A stretch of DNA of 64,000 bases from Ceratodon purpureus (lineage: Eukaryota; Streptophyta; Bryopsida; Pseudoditrichales; Ditrichaceae), in assembly GCA_014871385.1 (NCBI GenBank), contig CM026421.1, positions 11,297,128 through 11,361,127 on the forward strand, given 5' to 3'. Shown one piece after another: positions 19,619 to 31,739 of this stretch. The notes below the pieces were generated by a model. That model did not search any database. It was not told where the DNA came from and saw only the letters and a list, made by a program, of their open reading frames with translations. Numbering within the stretch: position 1 is the stretch's first letter; every line of letters begins with the position of its first letter. The position numbers and the translations under genes were made by a program.

Positions 19619-22600
19619 AAGTCTCTTGAGAAGGGATACCACTACTTTCTCCTATCACCCTTGGTTAAATCAGGAGCCTTAAAAATCTCTTTGTAGAAGA
19701 ACCAAATCTCAAGTTGACAGAAATTTGCTTTATAAAATCACAAGAGAAATTTGCTTTAGAAAATCACGGAGAATCTTGTGGCTGTCAGAAGTGGCTTGAT
19801 GCCCCTGAAAACCTTGAGTTTTCAGTAAATCCTTAATCACCTTTTTGTGGGCCTTTCATGTTATGACTCTAAGAATTCAAGTGCCAGGGATGAGATAACA
19901 AACCATACAATATGGGACGGGAAGAACGGACGGAAAACCGCAAGTTGAAACCTCTGTTACTATGGCTCTGAAACATTCAAATTATAGTCTTTTGGTAATT
20001 ATATAGTCTTATTCTAAGAACAGCATAAAATTCAACCATGTAAGCCATTAATCCCACTTCGGCGTTGTCTACGACACAAAATGAGGTGAGGCCATGGACA
20101 CAATTTCCGGCCAATCGCAAACAAGGTTTCAAATGCAAAAATTATCAACGAGCCTCTACATTAAGCTAAGAATAACAAGGGCACAAGCCACATCATAAGC
20201 AAACTCTCCGCAATGTAAGTCTTCACTTGAATCTTCAAGTTTTCTAACTTCCAATCTTCTCTTTGGATCTTCTGTAGATCAGCAGCATTAAAACATGCAC
20301 CAGAAACGTTTTAGAGCTCGACTTTAGATGCATGATATCTTTTTCAAAAGCTAATGTAATATATTACAATCTATCAAATTCATATTTGAAGAAAAGCTAT
20401 TGCCTTTGAGCTATGAGCTCTCAAATTTCCTATGAAACTTTTGAGCAACAGCAAATACTACCTCACTTTTTTGTTCATAAGTCATAACTTTGAATTCTAT
20501 CAGTAAGAATAATAACTTTTTGGAAAGCTAACAAGATGATTTAATTTTTCTCCAACAAAAATTGTGAATTCAAAAGAGCTATTGTTCCTCTCTTTATTTA
20601 GAAGCAAATCTATTATTACTCAAAGAATCATAAAACTAGCCTACAAGCTTGGAATGTAGTAAAACTACAGCCAAAAAGAACGTAACATCATATAGAACTC
20701 CATGGATTTTATCATTCAAAGCCCTCTCTTACAATATACAAAGTCCAATCAAAGTTTTGGTTTTTCTCAATCCAATACACGACATCCAACAAAACAACTG
20801 CAATGAGGAATAGGAAATCTCCTCTGACATGCTTCCAAATTAGCTATATTAGTCTTTGCCACTCCCTTGAGAACACTTTTTAGCAATAGACTTCTTAAAT
20901 TTTTAAATTATCATCAATTTGAATCTTCTTTAGATCCACAAATTTCAAAGTCAACCAAAAAGAAGTAAAACAAACTCTTTACTTTTATTTAATCCAAATA
21001 AATTTAATTGGTGGTATCTAAACTCAATACATAAAGTGAATATAAGCCAATTCAATACCATAACTCAATAAAAAGAAGCATTTACCTCAATCACCTAGAA
21101 ATCCAAAATATGCAAAATTATTCTAGCAATGAAATGTAATCTCTGTTTCTTAGTTAAAAGATTGAGTGGTTCTTAAAGTCAAAAGCAATGGCCTACTTTA
21201 CTAAAAATATGGTTGACCATTTTTTCTTTATTATTGTTCTTATAGCATCCTTCAAACACCAATTGATAGCTCTCGGAAAGCGTTGGTTGTGATTCCAAAA
21301 CAACATTGCAAAGAATGGCATGTGGGTTTTGATTTTCATGAGACCATGATGGGTCTCTAGGATCCGAGAGACCCTCAACCTACTCATATTTCTAAGTGTT
21401 CGGAGCGTCAAAGGTATCATTTGTAATAATAAAAGAACAATTATCATAACTTCATTTTACCAGATTTTTGGCCAAAATAAAGAATTTTTTTTGCGCATGT
21501 ACCGTTTTCTCAATTTTTTTAAGAGGACAATTAGTTTTAGGTATTTCTAGCACAAATCCATGGTTTTATACGGAATCCACAAAATTAGGATCCTGACTAA
21601 ATATAACCTTCTTTGTCCATATGAGTTCAAAATTTACCAAAAAACATTAAATTTTTCTCAAATTTTGAAATTTTTGAAATTTTTTTGAATTTTTTTTGTT
21701 TATGAATAAAATCCCTAATCCCTCCTCCATGCTCCCTGCTCACAAGATTGCTTTGCTACCTATGATCTTCACCAAGGTTTATTAATTCATCTTCAAAAAT
21801 GACTCTTTGTGCTTGAAAATCAATGGAAATTTAAAGATGATTTCCTAAAAAATTGTTAGTAATTTATCTTCATTTTTAATCAGGAAATTATGGAGTATTG
21901 CACAACACTTAATAACTTCTAATACAAATTGTACCCTTAGTTTTGTCTTATTATCCAGTTCCTTAAACCTTGTTTTATAAATTTCAAAAGCGCTTTGACA
22001 ACATCATCATTGAATTATAATGTGAAATAAACATTTTATAGTTTTCTGTTAATCTCATGGCAAGGCTTTAAATGGTGTTATGAGCCATGGTGCTAAAAGA
22101 TAAGCTTTATTTGCAAGAATGTAAAGTTTTATATCAACACTTGAAATAAAAACACTTAGCCTCTTTTTGATTCACGAACTTATAGAATTTGGTTTGTTGA
22201 AATTGTGATGAGTCATGATTGCACTTCGGGAGTCAAGCATGAACACAAATAAAACCACACCCATGGTTAATTACAGTTTGCATAATCAAACTACAATATT
22301 TTTTTTGGTGCAATTTAAAAGATCAGACTATAGTTGTAGGGATGCTCTTGCATCAAAAAGGTAGAAAATCAAATCATATACCACAGCATGTTATACCAAC
22401 AATTTGTCAAATTAAGAATAAATCTTTTTAAAATACACAAAATTTGGGAGTATTATCTTCATAATTAATTTCAAGAATAGCGTTGTATATATTCATGCCA
22501 TAAAAAGTTGAAGGCGTTTGTCAAATACAAAATTTTTGTCCATCGCTTATAATGTTGTCTTTTAGGTTGTATTATTTCAACCATTAGCATTGATAACACT

Positions 22601-23734
22601 CATGTCAGTGACGATAAAATGGCATCCAAGTTTTATTCTTGTTTTAAAGACAAAGGCATGGCATTTATCTCATTTTGAACATCCATTTGTTTTCCAATAT
22701 ATTGTGAACTTCATATCTTATCAAAGATTCTTCCAGTATCTTTATTGGACTATATTGCATTATTCTTGAAGATTCTATTGCAACTTGCAGTCCTTAACAT
22801 GATAGTATTAAATTATTTTCTAATTTTAAAATTACATCCATCCAATTCATAGAAATAACATCAAATATGATATCTATAATTTATATTAATTCTTAAATTA
22901 AAAAATCGACTCAATTTCTATTTTTAAAAACCATTATTACAAATTAAAAAGCACATGTTCATCAACAACGTCTTTCTCTAATTCTCCATAATTACGTAAT
23001 GCAATAATAGTGTCACTTGTATTATTTTGATTTGAATGAACATTAGATATGGGAAACCAATTTTTTATAAGCTAAATTAAAAATTATAACAAGTTAGTAA
23101 TGTATTAGTGTAGAAGTTTAGAATAAAAAATTGATCCAAAAATGTTTTTTCCTAACAACTACTTGTTGATTTGTACAAATAAAGACATTGGTGTTTAAAT
23201 ATAATCTTTAGAAGTGATAATATCCAAAAATCACTTTTGACTGTATGCATTTCTAAAATTTAGTTTTTTTTATTTTTTTTTATTTTTATGGAATACATTG
23301 ACAACACGAGTCCCTAGGATGAGAAAGACGTTAAAGCAAAAAAAACGTTGAAGGAGAGGAGTCTTGAGAAGAGGGAGGCAATACTCATAATGAAGTAGAA
23401 AATATTCAGAATGAAGGAGAAGATAAAGGAGAGAAAAATTACATGGAATAAAGCACAAGCTCTCGAATTCATTGAACTAAAAGAAAAAAAAAACCGAAAG
23501 AAGGAAATAAAAAAAAATAGATAACTTTTAAGTCCAGGGAGGCGAAGTGGCAATTTTTTTATTATATACTTAAAACACCTTTATTTATGCATGTTGATCT
23601 TGAGATAAAATATGCAATAAATGGAATAATCTAGTTAAGCATTTTAGGATGTATTAAAATTATATTGAGAAGACATGAGGAGGTAATCCATGGGTCGTAA
23701 ACAAAGAAGATCGAAAAAAGGCATAATTACCTAC
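19619..23734. other. AT-rich gene-free stretch
   Basis: About 4 kb of low-GC sequence with many stops in all frames. The longest frames (minus 21193-21447, minus 23270-23553) are low-complexity or lack motifs. There are T/A homopolymer tracts. No RNA genes, splice-bounded exons or complete elements recognised. Confidence 0.5.
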
Positions 23735-24819
23735 AACAATGGATAATGCCTTGTATAACAATATTAATAGTTGGTTTCAAGCATTTGGAAAATTTGTAAG
23801 TTATGTACCAACTGTAGATTCTTTAAGAAACAAATATGAAAATGTACCACTTGGCGGCATGCATATAAACCCTTTAAGGTCCCAATCCATCACTGATTTT
23901 CAGAAATGTGATATAAAATGTTTGATGATTCACAAAAATCGAGTGGATATACAAGCAATAGTTGCAATCTCAATGTAAAGATCACATGTGTACGGTTGGA
24001 TTTATAAAAAGTCATCAACATTTTTAAATTAGTTTTATAAATTTTTCTTCTGAAATTCAATTAAAAATTCCAAGTAAACAACTTTTTATTGAAAAAAATT
24101 GTTATGAATTTGGAATAACATGTACTATGTGATGGTATAATTTCCATTATTTAATTCCGCTTATTTTGGAAAATTGTGTTTGAGATCTCACTTTTGAATT
24201 AAGGATGAAACTTGACATAAACCAATTTTATGGATTTTCAAAAAAATTCAAGATTTTATCTTGAAGATCCACGCCGTGCAAATGATAGTCAACTAACACA
24301 AGATTTAAGAAAAATAAAAATAGATGAAAAGCATCCAACACCACAGAAATCGAGCTGCTGAAAGTCACCCAGCGTCTAGAATCTAGAATCTAGACGTTGG
24401 AGCGTTAAAAGGTCAAAATTTTGGCAGTGAAATTAATGTAAGAGAAACATCAAAAAATAAAGAAAATAATAAAAGTAAAGGAAAATTTATAATAAAGCTT
24501 CTTGTGGACGTCTTAAAAAAACTTTAAAAAGAGGAAAAGTCATTATATCAATTGAAGGTAAAAAACCAACTTTTAAACAACAGTCTTGTAGCACAAACAA
24601 CTTTTTGACAAACAATGATGTAAATTCAACAAAATGGATATCAAGCGGAGGCACATGCTTGTTAGAGCATATTGCAGATTAAACAACAACCCCTATAGTT
24701 TGATCAAGAAGGAAACAAGCAACATGAAGGACAACTAGATAGTGTTTTGGTTACATTTAATAATTTAGCACAATCATTGGCTACAATTCCAAATTCAATG
24801 AAAGAGAAATCTAAAATTA
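23735..24819 (+). pseudogene. Degraded AT-rich coding remnant of unknown family
   Basis: Several plus-strand segments read as protein-like, in differing frames and broken by stops. One starts with ATG at 23739 (79 codons, with N-S-W-F-Q-A-F-G-K-F-V). A second at about 24230-24350 contains F-Y-L-E-D-P-R-R-A-N-D. A third at about 24495-24681 contains K-A-S-C-G-R-L-K-K-T-L and G-G-T-C-L-L-E-H-I-A-D. A fourth at about 24708-24816 contains L-V-T-F-N-N-L-A-Q-S-L-A-T. Codon use is AT-rich like the dioxygenase-like gene at the window start. The end coincides with the truncated left edge of TTAA-family copy D, so the element or a deletion may have cut the gene. I do not recognise the protein. Confidence 0.35.
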
Positions 24820-25641
24820 ATTTTTTTCTGGTACTTCCAACCATAAGATCTTCAACCTAACTACTTGCACTTATACGTCGATGTCAAATTTCAACTCTTG
24901 GATCTTTACCATTTGTGAGATTATAACGTCCGAAGTTTACTGTTTTTTTTTTTTTTTGGGCTTTCCTCGAAAGGCATAGTCTAAATGGTGCCAGGGGAGA
25001 CTTGATGTTACCCCAAACATTTTGCTCATAGTTTTTCCATGTAGGTAATTAAGTTGAGCACCTCCATGCAAAATTTTGAAGACTTATTTTGATTTTTTGG
25101 TCTTCATGCAAATTATTTTCCAAAAGCAGGTACAAAATCGTCAATATGGTAAAACTTAAATAACATTAAAGTTATTTGGTTTTGTAAAAAAGTGAACTAT
25201 GAAAAGTTACATCTATGAGTTTGTACATTTTGAAAGAAAATAAAAATTAAAAATTTCCTAAATCTCACATTTTGACAATTTTTAAAAGGAAAAAATGTAA
25301 AATTACAAAAAACTTTGAAGCTTGTTCATATGATTTTTGGAGGCTGCCCTTATAAAATTGATAAAATTTTTTGCTTAGGTCACTTTGGATTTTGAGTAAT
25401 GATTTGGTTATAAACATATTTTTTTCAAATTTGGAAAAAACCTAATCTTAAACTGCCCTATTTTAACTTAAAATCTAAAATTTCTAGATGAAGGTTCTAA
25501 AATTGGAATTTGACTTTGAAAATTTTACCACGTACACCTTGCGATAAAAATACTAGGCAAAAATATTACTTTTAATTTCTTCAACTAAGGTGCTTGAAAT
25601 AGCAAAAACCCATATTGAGTTTTTGGACCTTTAGGGGTTAA
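24820..25641. mobile_element. TTAA/CCCC element, copy D, left end truncated
   Basis: The right end is CCTTTAGGGG followed by TTAA (25638-25641), as in copies A, B and E. The family core is present near the left (CCAACCATAAGATCTTC ... GAGATTATAACGTCCGAAGT at about 24836-24925). No matching CCCCTAAA left terminus is found; homology starts at about 24820 inside the element. Confidence 0.5.
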
Positions 25642-27130
25642 TAATTTAGTTTGTGTTAAAAAAATCTATTTGTTTTAAAGTAATATAATTCATGTTATAA
25701 TCTTAGGTATATCAAAATATTCTAACTAATGTCAATAACGTAGAATATGTCAAAAAAATACAATTTGAATCAAAATTATCCAATGTTTACAAAATAATAC
25801 AATCTTTGTCTCAACAATCCAATTTGCATATAATTATAATCTAAAATAATAAAATAATATGCCAAATCATAACAATACATTTTTATTTATTTGAATATGG
25901 TTTTCAAATAATTTATATAATTAAGTACAAATTAAAAAGTATGATGGTATAGATTCATATATTAACTAATAATTATTATTAAATGATTTTTATGAATAAA
26001 AGGTTTGAAGGTGCATTGATGGATTATAGATTTTCACTCATCTTTATATTTCAATTGGTTTTCTTTGTACGGCTTACATTGAAAAACATTTAAACTTGGA
26101 TTAAAAGTTTTCAACCAAATTAATTAAATTGAACTGCATGTGCGGCCTAGAATTCACTTTAAAAATTCCTATTGAGAGTTGAAAATCTCTACTAGCTAAG
26201 TCCAATGTGGGCTTTTTGTGCACCCCCGATGGTCTGTGGCTGTTTAAAGCACAAGATGAAATGAACAATCCATCTTTGAGCTATAGTGTGAATATTGATT
26301 CAAGGCTTGAAATGTAGTAGTGGTTTTAAACCTAACTATGTATTCAAGTCTTGCAGTAACACTTGTGTAACTTGGTAGTGTGTTATGTGTATTGCAATTT
26401 GGTATTGTATCATTTTTCCCATTTGAATAAATTAAACTTGTTGCGGAAAAAGGTCATCAAGATAAATTAGAAGATGTACTCCATTCCATAGAAAATAATA
26501 AGAGCAATAGTAGCAAGGCAAATTGAAAAACATAAGAAAAGAGATTACTATACCAATATCCTAAATACCTTTGATGATTTTAGAACAAAAATTACTTTTC
26601 AACACCTTTTTGAAAAATAAGCTATCATTTTTAATTTCATAACATTCCTTGGCAAATCCAACCATATGATCTCAGTACCAATTTACTGAAACATATGTTA
26701 CCAAAATTTTAGAGTGAGAAACATAACAAATTATAAGATCATGATGTTTAGATTTCAAAAACAAGTTCTTTACAATCCTTCAAAGATCTAAAACCTTAAC
26801 TTTATTGAATTTTCAAAAAATAAACTTTGCAATATTAAAAAGATCAAATTCATATTCTATTAGAAATATGACTTGCGAGTCTTCATAAAAGAATTCAAAA
26901 GATAAAACCTTGATTTTCAGCTTCCCAAAACATGTAAATAAGAATAGGGCCTAGAATAAAGAAAAAAAATTGCTAATTACATTCACGTAAAATTGGACAA
27001 TGTCAATTACAATGGTGAAAATGATGTAAGATATACCCAAAAACTTTTCATTTTTCATTTTTAATACAAGATATTAAAGTTATTTTCATGAAATTTGACA
27101 AAATTGTCCACAATATATGATTTTTTAAAA
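25642..27130. other. AT-rich stretch with a further diverged copy (G) of the TTAA-family core
   Basis: Gene-free. At about 26655-26755 the sequence CCAACCATATGATCTC ... AAGATCATGATGTTTAGA matches the core of copies A-D, but I cannot place its termini. Elsewhere only A/T-rich sequence with dispersed stops. Confidence 0.4.
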
Positions 27131-27252
27131 AAGCTTATGGAAACTTATGGAAACTTATGGAAACTTATGGAAACTTATGGAAACTTATGGAAACTTATGG
27201 AAACTTATGGAAACTTATGGAAACTTATGGAAACTTATTGGAAACTCATGGA
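27131..27252. repeat. Decamer tandem repeat AAACTTATGG
   Basis: Nine identical units AAACTTATGG (27141-27230) with a variant unit on the left (AAGCTTATGG) and degenerate units on the right (AAACTTATTG, GAAACTCATGG). The array is flanked on both sides by AAAAAAGCTT. Confidence 0.95.
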
Positions 27253-27744
27253 AAAAAGCTTAGCATATATATAATAACTTAAAGAATGTACATGCAAAAT
27301 CTCAAAAATAACAATTGTTCTTTACACCATAGTCTCCATCCAAAATAGTCGGCAATCCCTAAGGATATTTAGAAATTAATATTCTACATGGTCAACCCTT
27401 ATCTTTTCTCATAATAGAGTTATTTGTAAGGCATTTGGTATTTGACTTAGATACAATGAAATTTTAAGTAAACATAATCTTATTTGCTCAATGCAGATTG
27501 TTAGCGGACCTAAGAGGGTTTAATGGTTTATCCATATTTGACATATAAGATCTTTCTCGTATCTAATTTTTTTTTAAATTAGTTTTCAGGAATAGAATAA
27601 TAACAAAATTGAAATTTTCCTTAAGTTTAGAGACCACCAAGCTTTTATAAGCGGAAGATAGTGAGACCACTAGGCCATCTACGCCTTCCAACCATCTAGC
27701 GTAAAAAGTAATATCACAATATCTTTTCTAAACTCAAGGTGACT
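27253..27744. other. Gene-free stretch with a tRNA-like relic
   Basis: The minus strand at about 27645-27700 reads GGCGTAGATGGCCTAGTGGT, which resembles the 5' part and A box of a tRNA gene (TRGYNNARNGG), followed by an anticodon-arm-like stretch. A clear B box (GGTTCRANNCC) is not seen at the expected distance, so this is at best a decayed tRNA-derived SINE head. The rest is AT-rich. Confidence 0.25.
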
Positions 27745-28320
27745 TTAACCCCTTACTGCCCAAACATGCCAGGATGACATGATGTACAGATTCCATCTGC
27801 ATTTTTTCATTCGCCATGCACTTTTTGTGGTGTGATTTTTTTAATGAATTTTTTATAGGAAGTTAGCTTCTTGTATGTGTCATCCGATCGAAAAGGAAAC
27901 ATTTTTAGAAGAAATTATGCTTCATTTTGTGTTGCAGTGTTTCATCCAAAATTTTGAAGATTTTAGTCTAAAAGTGTTATTGAAAAAATGAACTCATAAA
28001 ATCAAGCATCCAAAAAATCTCCAAAAACCACTACACCTAAATTACTACATTATAACCCATCACAACAAATTTCATCCACTTATTGTCAATATCTTATTTG
28101 TAAATGAATTACAAAATATTTTTTATTTTATTTTTCAAAATTTATTAATAAAAATTAGTGATAGCAGTCATAGATCTAACCATATAGATAGAATCTAAAA
28201 TTCAAAATGTATAAATTTTATTCATACATCAAGTTCTAAATATTCATATTAATTGCATTTTATAATGCATCATTGCAAAACTACCTAAATTGGACATGGG
28301 TGAGGACGTTTAGGGGTTAA
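27745..28320. mobile_element. TTAA/CCCC element, subfamily E (568 bp)
   Basis: TTAA at 27745-27748 and 28317-28320. The left terminus is CCCCTTACTGCCC and the right terminus TTTAGGGG, giving a short terminal inverted repeat starting CCCCT. The 3' part (about 28150-28300) is matched by diverged sequence at 52740-52920, so this is a repeated family. No coding frame. Confidence 0.55.
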
Positions 28321-28360
28321 GGGTAACTCCAGAGAGCCAGCTGATTTTTAGCTATAGTAC

Positions 28361-28424
28361 TATGAATAATTGGGATAAGAGTATCAAAAGTTAGGAATAA
28401 TTGGGATAAGAGTATCAAAAGTTA
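28361..28424. repeat. Tandem duplication of about 31 bp
   Basis: GAATAATTGGGATAAGAGTATC plus AAAAGTTAG occurs twice in immediate succession, apparently identical. Short local duplication, probably slippage or break repair. Confidence 0.85.
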
Positions 28425-28519
28425 GGATCAAGGTACACTCTCTGATTTATGTTAGAGAGAGAAAGAGAGGAAGCTGAAGGCCTTTGGTACAAAATTCAAA
28501 TGATGCAAAGGTTTTTCTC

Positions 28520-28675
28520 TTTGCAATGGAACATTCACCATTTGACTCAAAAAAAAATAAAAAATTCCTCACCAGCCAGATACGTCCTTGCTCGGTTTTG
28601 TGACGGTGTTTTCTTTTCATTTGCAATGGATTTCACCATTTGACTCAAAAAATTAAAAAATTAAAAAATTAAATG
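28520..28675 (+). repeat. A-tailed repeat pair (retroposon-like 3' ends)
   Basis: Two units about 100 bp apart each contain TTTGCAATGGA, then CACCATTTGACTC, then an A-rich tail (28549-28565 and 28647-28671). A third copy with a clean A16 tail lies at 31805-31849, and the preceding sequence TTGCTCGGTT-TG-GACGGTGT is also shared. The pattern (conserved 3' segment followed by poly-A) suggests SINE/LINE-like ends or retrocopies; no reverse-transcriptase frame is present. Confidence 0.45.
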
Positions 28676-29781
28676 ATGCAAAGGTGGTGCAAATCAAGCT
28701 CCCGTCCAGACTTCAGATACCGGTACTGTTTCCAACCGACAAGCTTCCTATCTCCATGGGATCCTCTCTCGCATATGTAGGGATCTCTTGTTTGCTTTCT
28801 ATTAAAATAAAATTTCCGGGAGCAGACAATCATCGTCGACTCGTCACCATGCACATCAAAGTTGGAATTTAGAGCTGGAGACTCCGGTATTTTATAAGCT
28901 TCATGCATCGACGGTATAAAGTGGGTATGGTACATCTGTACATCACACTCCGGGGAGTTTTTTGGCTTAACCGGATATTATCCTACACTTTTAGAAACCA
29001 ACCGGATTTTGGAAAAAAATTCGGCTAAGCCTTTAGAAAATGGAGAATATTCTCCAATTTTCCCTTGAAATGATCGGATATTTTCCTAAGATTTTGAAAT
29101 CAATTCGGCAATTCTCAATTTCAACCGGCTAGGTCGTAACTAAATGCCGGTACTCCCCGTTCATTGCTGTACATGACTAGCTTTACGCGAAGCTGTAATT
29201 ACAGCAGCTTTGTTGCAGAATGCAACAAGTAACAACTCGTCTAGACTCTATAGAGGACACTATCGTCATTTTTACTGCTCATCATCGGCACTGGTTTTTT
29301 TAATTTTTTTTAAAAATAAAAATATTTTATATTTTTTAAAAATGCACTGTTATCCTGGCCTGCATCGTACAGCGCTGGTTTGATCTGACTATGCAGGATT
29401 CTAAGTTCATTCGAAATAGGAAAGGAACGGAGGACGAAACTGTATGTGTCACCTCATGACTCCAACCAACAATGAGCCCATGGTTTGGCTATCAATTCTC
29501 AAGGAAAACTAGTCTTATATCGCTTGATCCTGAGCGAATTGGTTGTAACTTTGGTCATTGCTTACTTCTAAGTATAGTGTCTACTCTCAAAAAGGGGGAG
29601 TAGTTCTTTACTTTTATTCTTTTGACCTGTGGACATAGGTCTAGGGATGGATTAAACAAATGCTTAATCCATGTCAGTTTCCTTGGGAGAATGAAATTTG
29701 TCTTCCTTCCTTTGTCACGTCATGTCTGTGCTTACTGTAAAACTACATTGCATTGGAACCTTCATATTGTAGCAAATCTAT
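28676..29781. other. Gene-free stretch with a possible short inverted-repeat element
   Basis: 28951-29159 is bounded by CGGGGAGT and its reverse complement ACTCCCCG and is AT-rich inside, with several CCGG-containing direct motifs. It may be a small MITE, but the inverted repeat is only 8 bp. The rest shows nothing recognisable. Confidence 0.3.
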
Positions 29782-30632
29782 TTAACCCCTAAAGGACAAT
29801 CATCCACATTTGGGCTTTTTTGGAATTTGGGCATGTACCTATGAATGCAATTTACATCGGGATTTTCTGAAATTTTTATTGAAGGTGGGCCGTTCGGAGA
29901 TCCTTGTGTAGGTATTTTTATTTTTCAATTCCGACATCGGGATCAAAAGTTATGAAGGTTTAAGTGTCAAACGCTGCTCGTTGGGCAGCTCCTGAAATAT
30001 TATAAGCCACTGTGAATGTAGCAAATTCTGCCCAAAACTGCCCAAAACTGCCCAAAGCCGAAACTTTGAAATTCCACCAAAAATCGAGATTTTGATATTT
30101 TTCAAAAATAAAAAATTTCGATGTATAGAGAAGGCAGTAGAGCATGTTCCCACCGTTCGGACTTTTAATCCAATTTTTTTTCATATGCTATTTTTATTGT
30201 CCAAAAACGGTCTTTGTTTGTGAATTTCAGTATACCCCCTAGCGGAAAATGATTTTTTTGGAAACCTTCCACAACTTTTTTGAATATATATTTTTTTAAT
30301 ACAATTACCTAACTTAGTCTTCTTTGACGTGCATCAAAACCACCAAAATCCATAATGCAAAAAAATGGTTTTTTGGGCCTTCAAAACTCTGCTGTCCCCT
30401 TTTTCCGCAGGGAAAAAAATCTTGTTTTCCTACTTTGAACATTATGATCTTGCAATTGGTGAAGAATGAGTGTGTGAGATTTGGTGGACATGTAGACATA
30501 GAAGTTAGCTACAAGATCTTACGGTTGGATGTACTAGAAAAGACCCCAAGTTTGCAAAATCCACCTTGCTTTGAAGAGGGGCTGTTTTGAGGCAGTTTTG
30601 ATGAAAAATACCCTCAGAATTTTAGGGGTTAA
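29782..30632. mobile_element. TTAA/CCCC element, copy A (843 bp between target duplications)
   Basis: TTAA at 29782-29785 followed by CCCCTAAA; TTTAGGGG then TTAA at 30629-30632 at the other end. Target TTAA and ends beginning CCC are hallmarks of piggyBac-type transposition. The family core lies near the right end in reverse orientation relative to copies C and D (ACATTATGATCTTGCA ... AAGATCTTACGGTT at about 30438-30528). It also contains the tandem phrase CTGCCCAAAA. No transposase frame, so non-autonomous. Confidence 0.7.
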
Positions 30633-31359
30633 GATGCGATACAACTGTGTGAACGCACTACGGGCATGCTTACTTGTTGTAGATCATAATACTGAAGTGG
30701 AAGCTGCAGCCCACACTGTGTCTGGTTCAATCACCTGAAAACGCTGGAAGAGGCTAGATACAAACGGATTCTCTCTCGTGATGATCACGGAACACAAGAA
30801 GTGGAAAATGGAGGTTATGAGGGAAGTACTAGTGGTGAGGCTGGAGGAGGATTGCAAGGTTGGTGGTTAAGTTGGGACATAACCAATGGTTAGAGTCGAA
30901 GAGAGGACGTAACTCTATACGTATCTTATACTATTTTTCACTGCCTAAATACACGATAATTCGTTATAAACTGTCGAGAATGCGAGAAAGATGAGCCTTT
31001 CTTTCCGAATTCACGGGAATCAATGGGAAGGAGTCTATTTAATGCTGCTGAGTTCACCGGATGGGGTGTTTGCTCACGAGTCACGATCCGTTTGGGTCTT
31101 ATTATTATAAGGTAATTCACCTTCATTCCCGCTTAACTAATATTGGCGTCTGCCACATGCTCTGACTCACCTCTGTGTAGTGTATTTACTTTACGTTCAC
31201 CAGTCCGCGCAATTCTCTGTCTCAGGCTTCTGTGTAACTTAATCAGTGGGTTAAAGTTACTTGGGTAGAGTCTTGAAGACAGGCTGGCGGATTGTATTCC
31301 AAGAAGAAAACTCGGTAAGACTGCCGAGGTTTTCATCGTTCAAATCAGAAGACCATTGG
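30633..31359. other. Gene-free stretch between two TTAA elements
   Basis: Mixed composition, short frames only (minus 30938-31126, minus 31133-31336), no motifs recognised. Confidence 0.4.
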
Positions 31360-31627
31360 TTAACCCCTAACTATCCTTAAAACCCGAAATGGGTTTTAGT
31401 AGTTCCCGCAGGAGAAAATTTCAGCCAACTTTGACCATTATGATATCACAAATGCAGAAGAATCGACGGTTCAAATTTGGTGTGTAAGTAGAACTTCAAG
31501 TTAACTTTGAGATCCTACGGTTAGATTTTCTAAATAATGCATAGATTGAGCTTTTTTGGGCCTAAAGTAAGAGAAGGTTATTTTTTTGGAATTAGGCACT
31601 TTTGCATCAAGGAAATTTAGGGGTTAA
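31360..31627. mobile_element. TTAA/CCCC element, copy B (260 bp)
   Basis: TTAA at 31360-31363 then CCCCTAAC; TTTAGGGG then TTAA at 31624-31627. The core aligns to copy A in the same orientation (GACCATTATGATATCACAA ... GAGATCCTACGGTTAGAT). The shortest intact copy, probably an internal-deletion derivative. Confidence 0.7.
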
Positions 31628-31739
31628 GCTTTCGGTGAGCTCTGAAAGTTATTTCTGGTTTATTTCTGGGGTACTTTCTCTTAAATTGCTCTTAAACAGG
31701 GTATGTGTTTGGTTTTCTAGGTATTATTGGTATTCGCCA

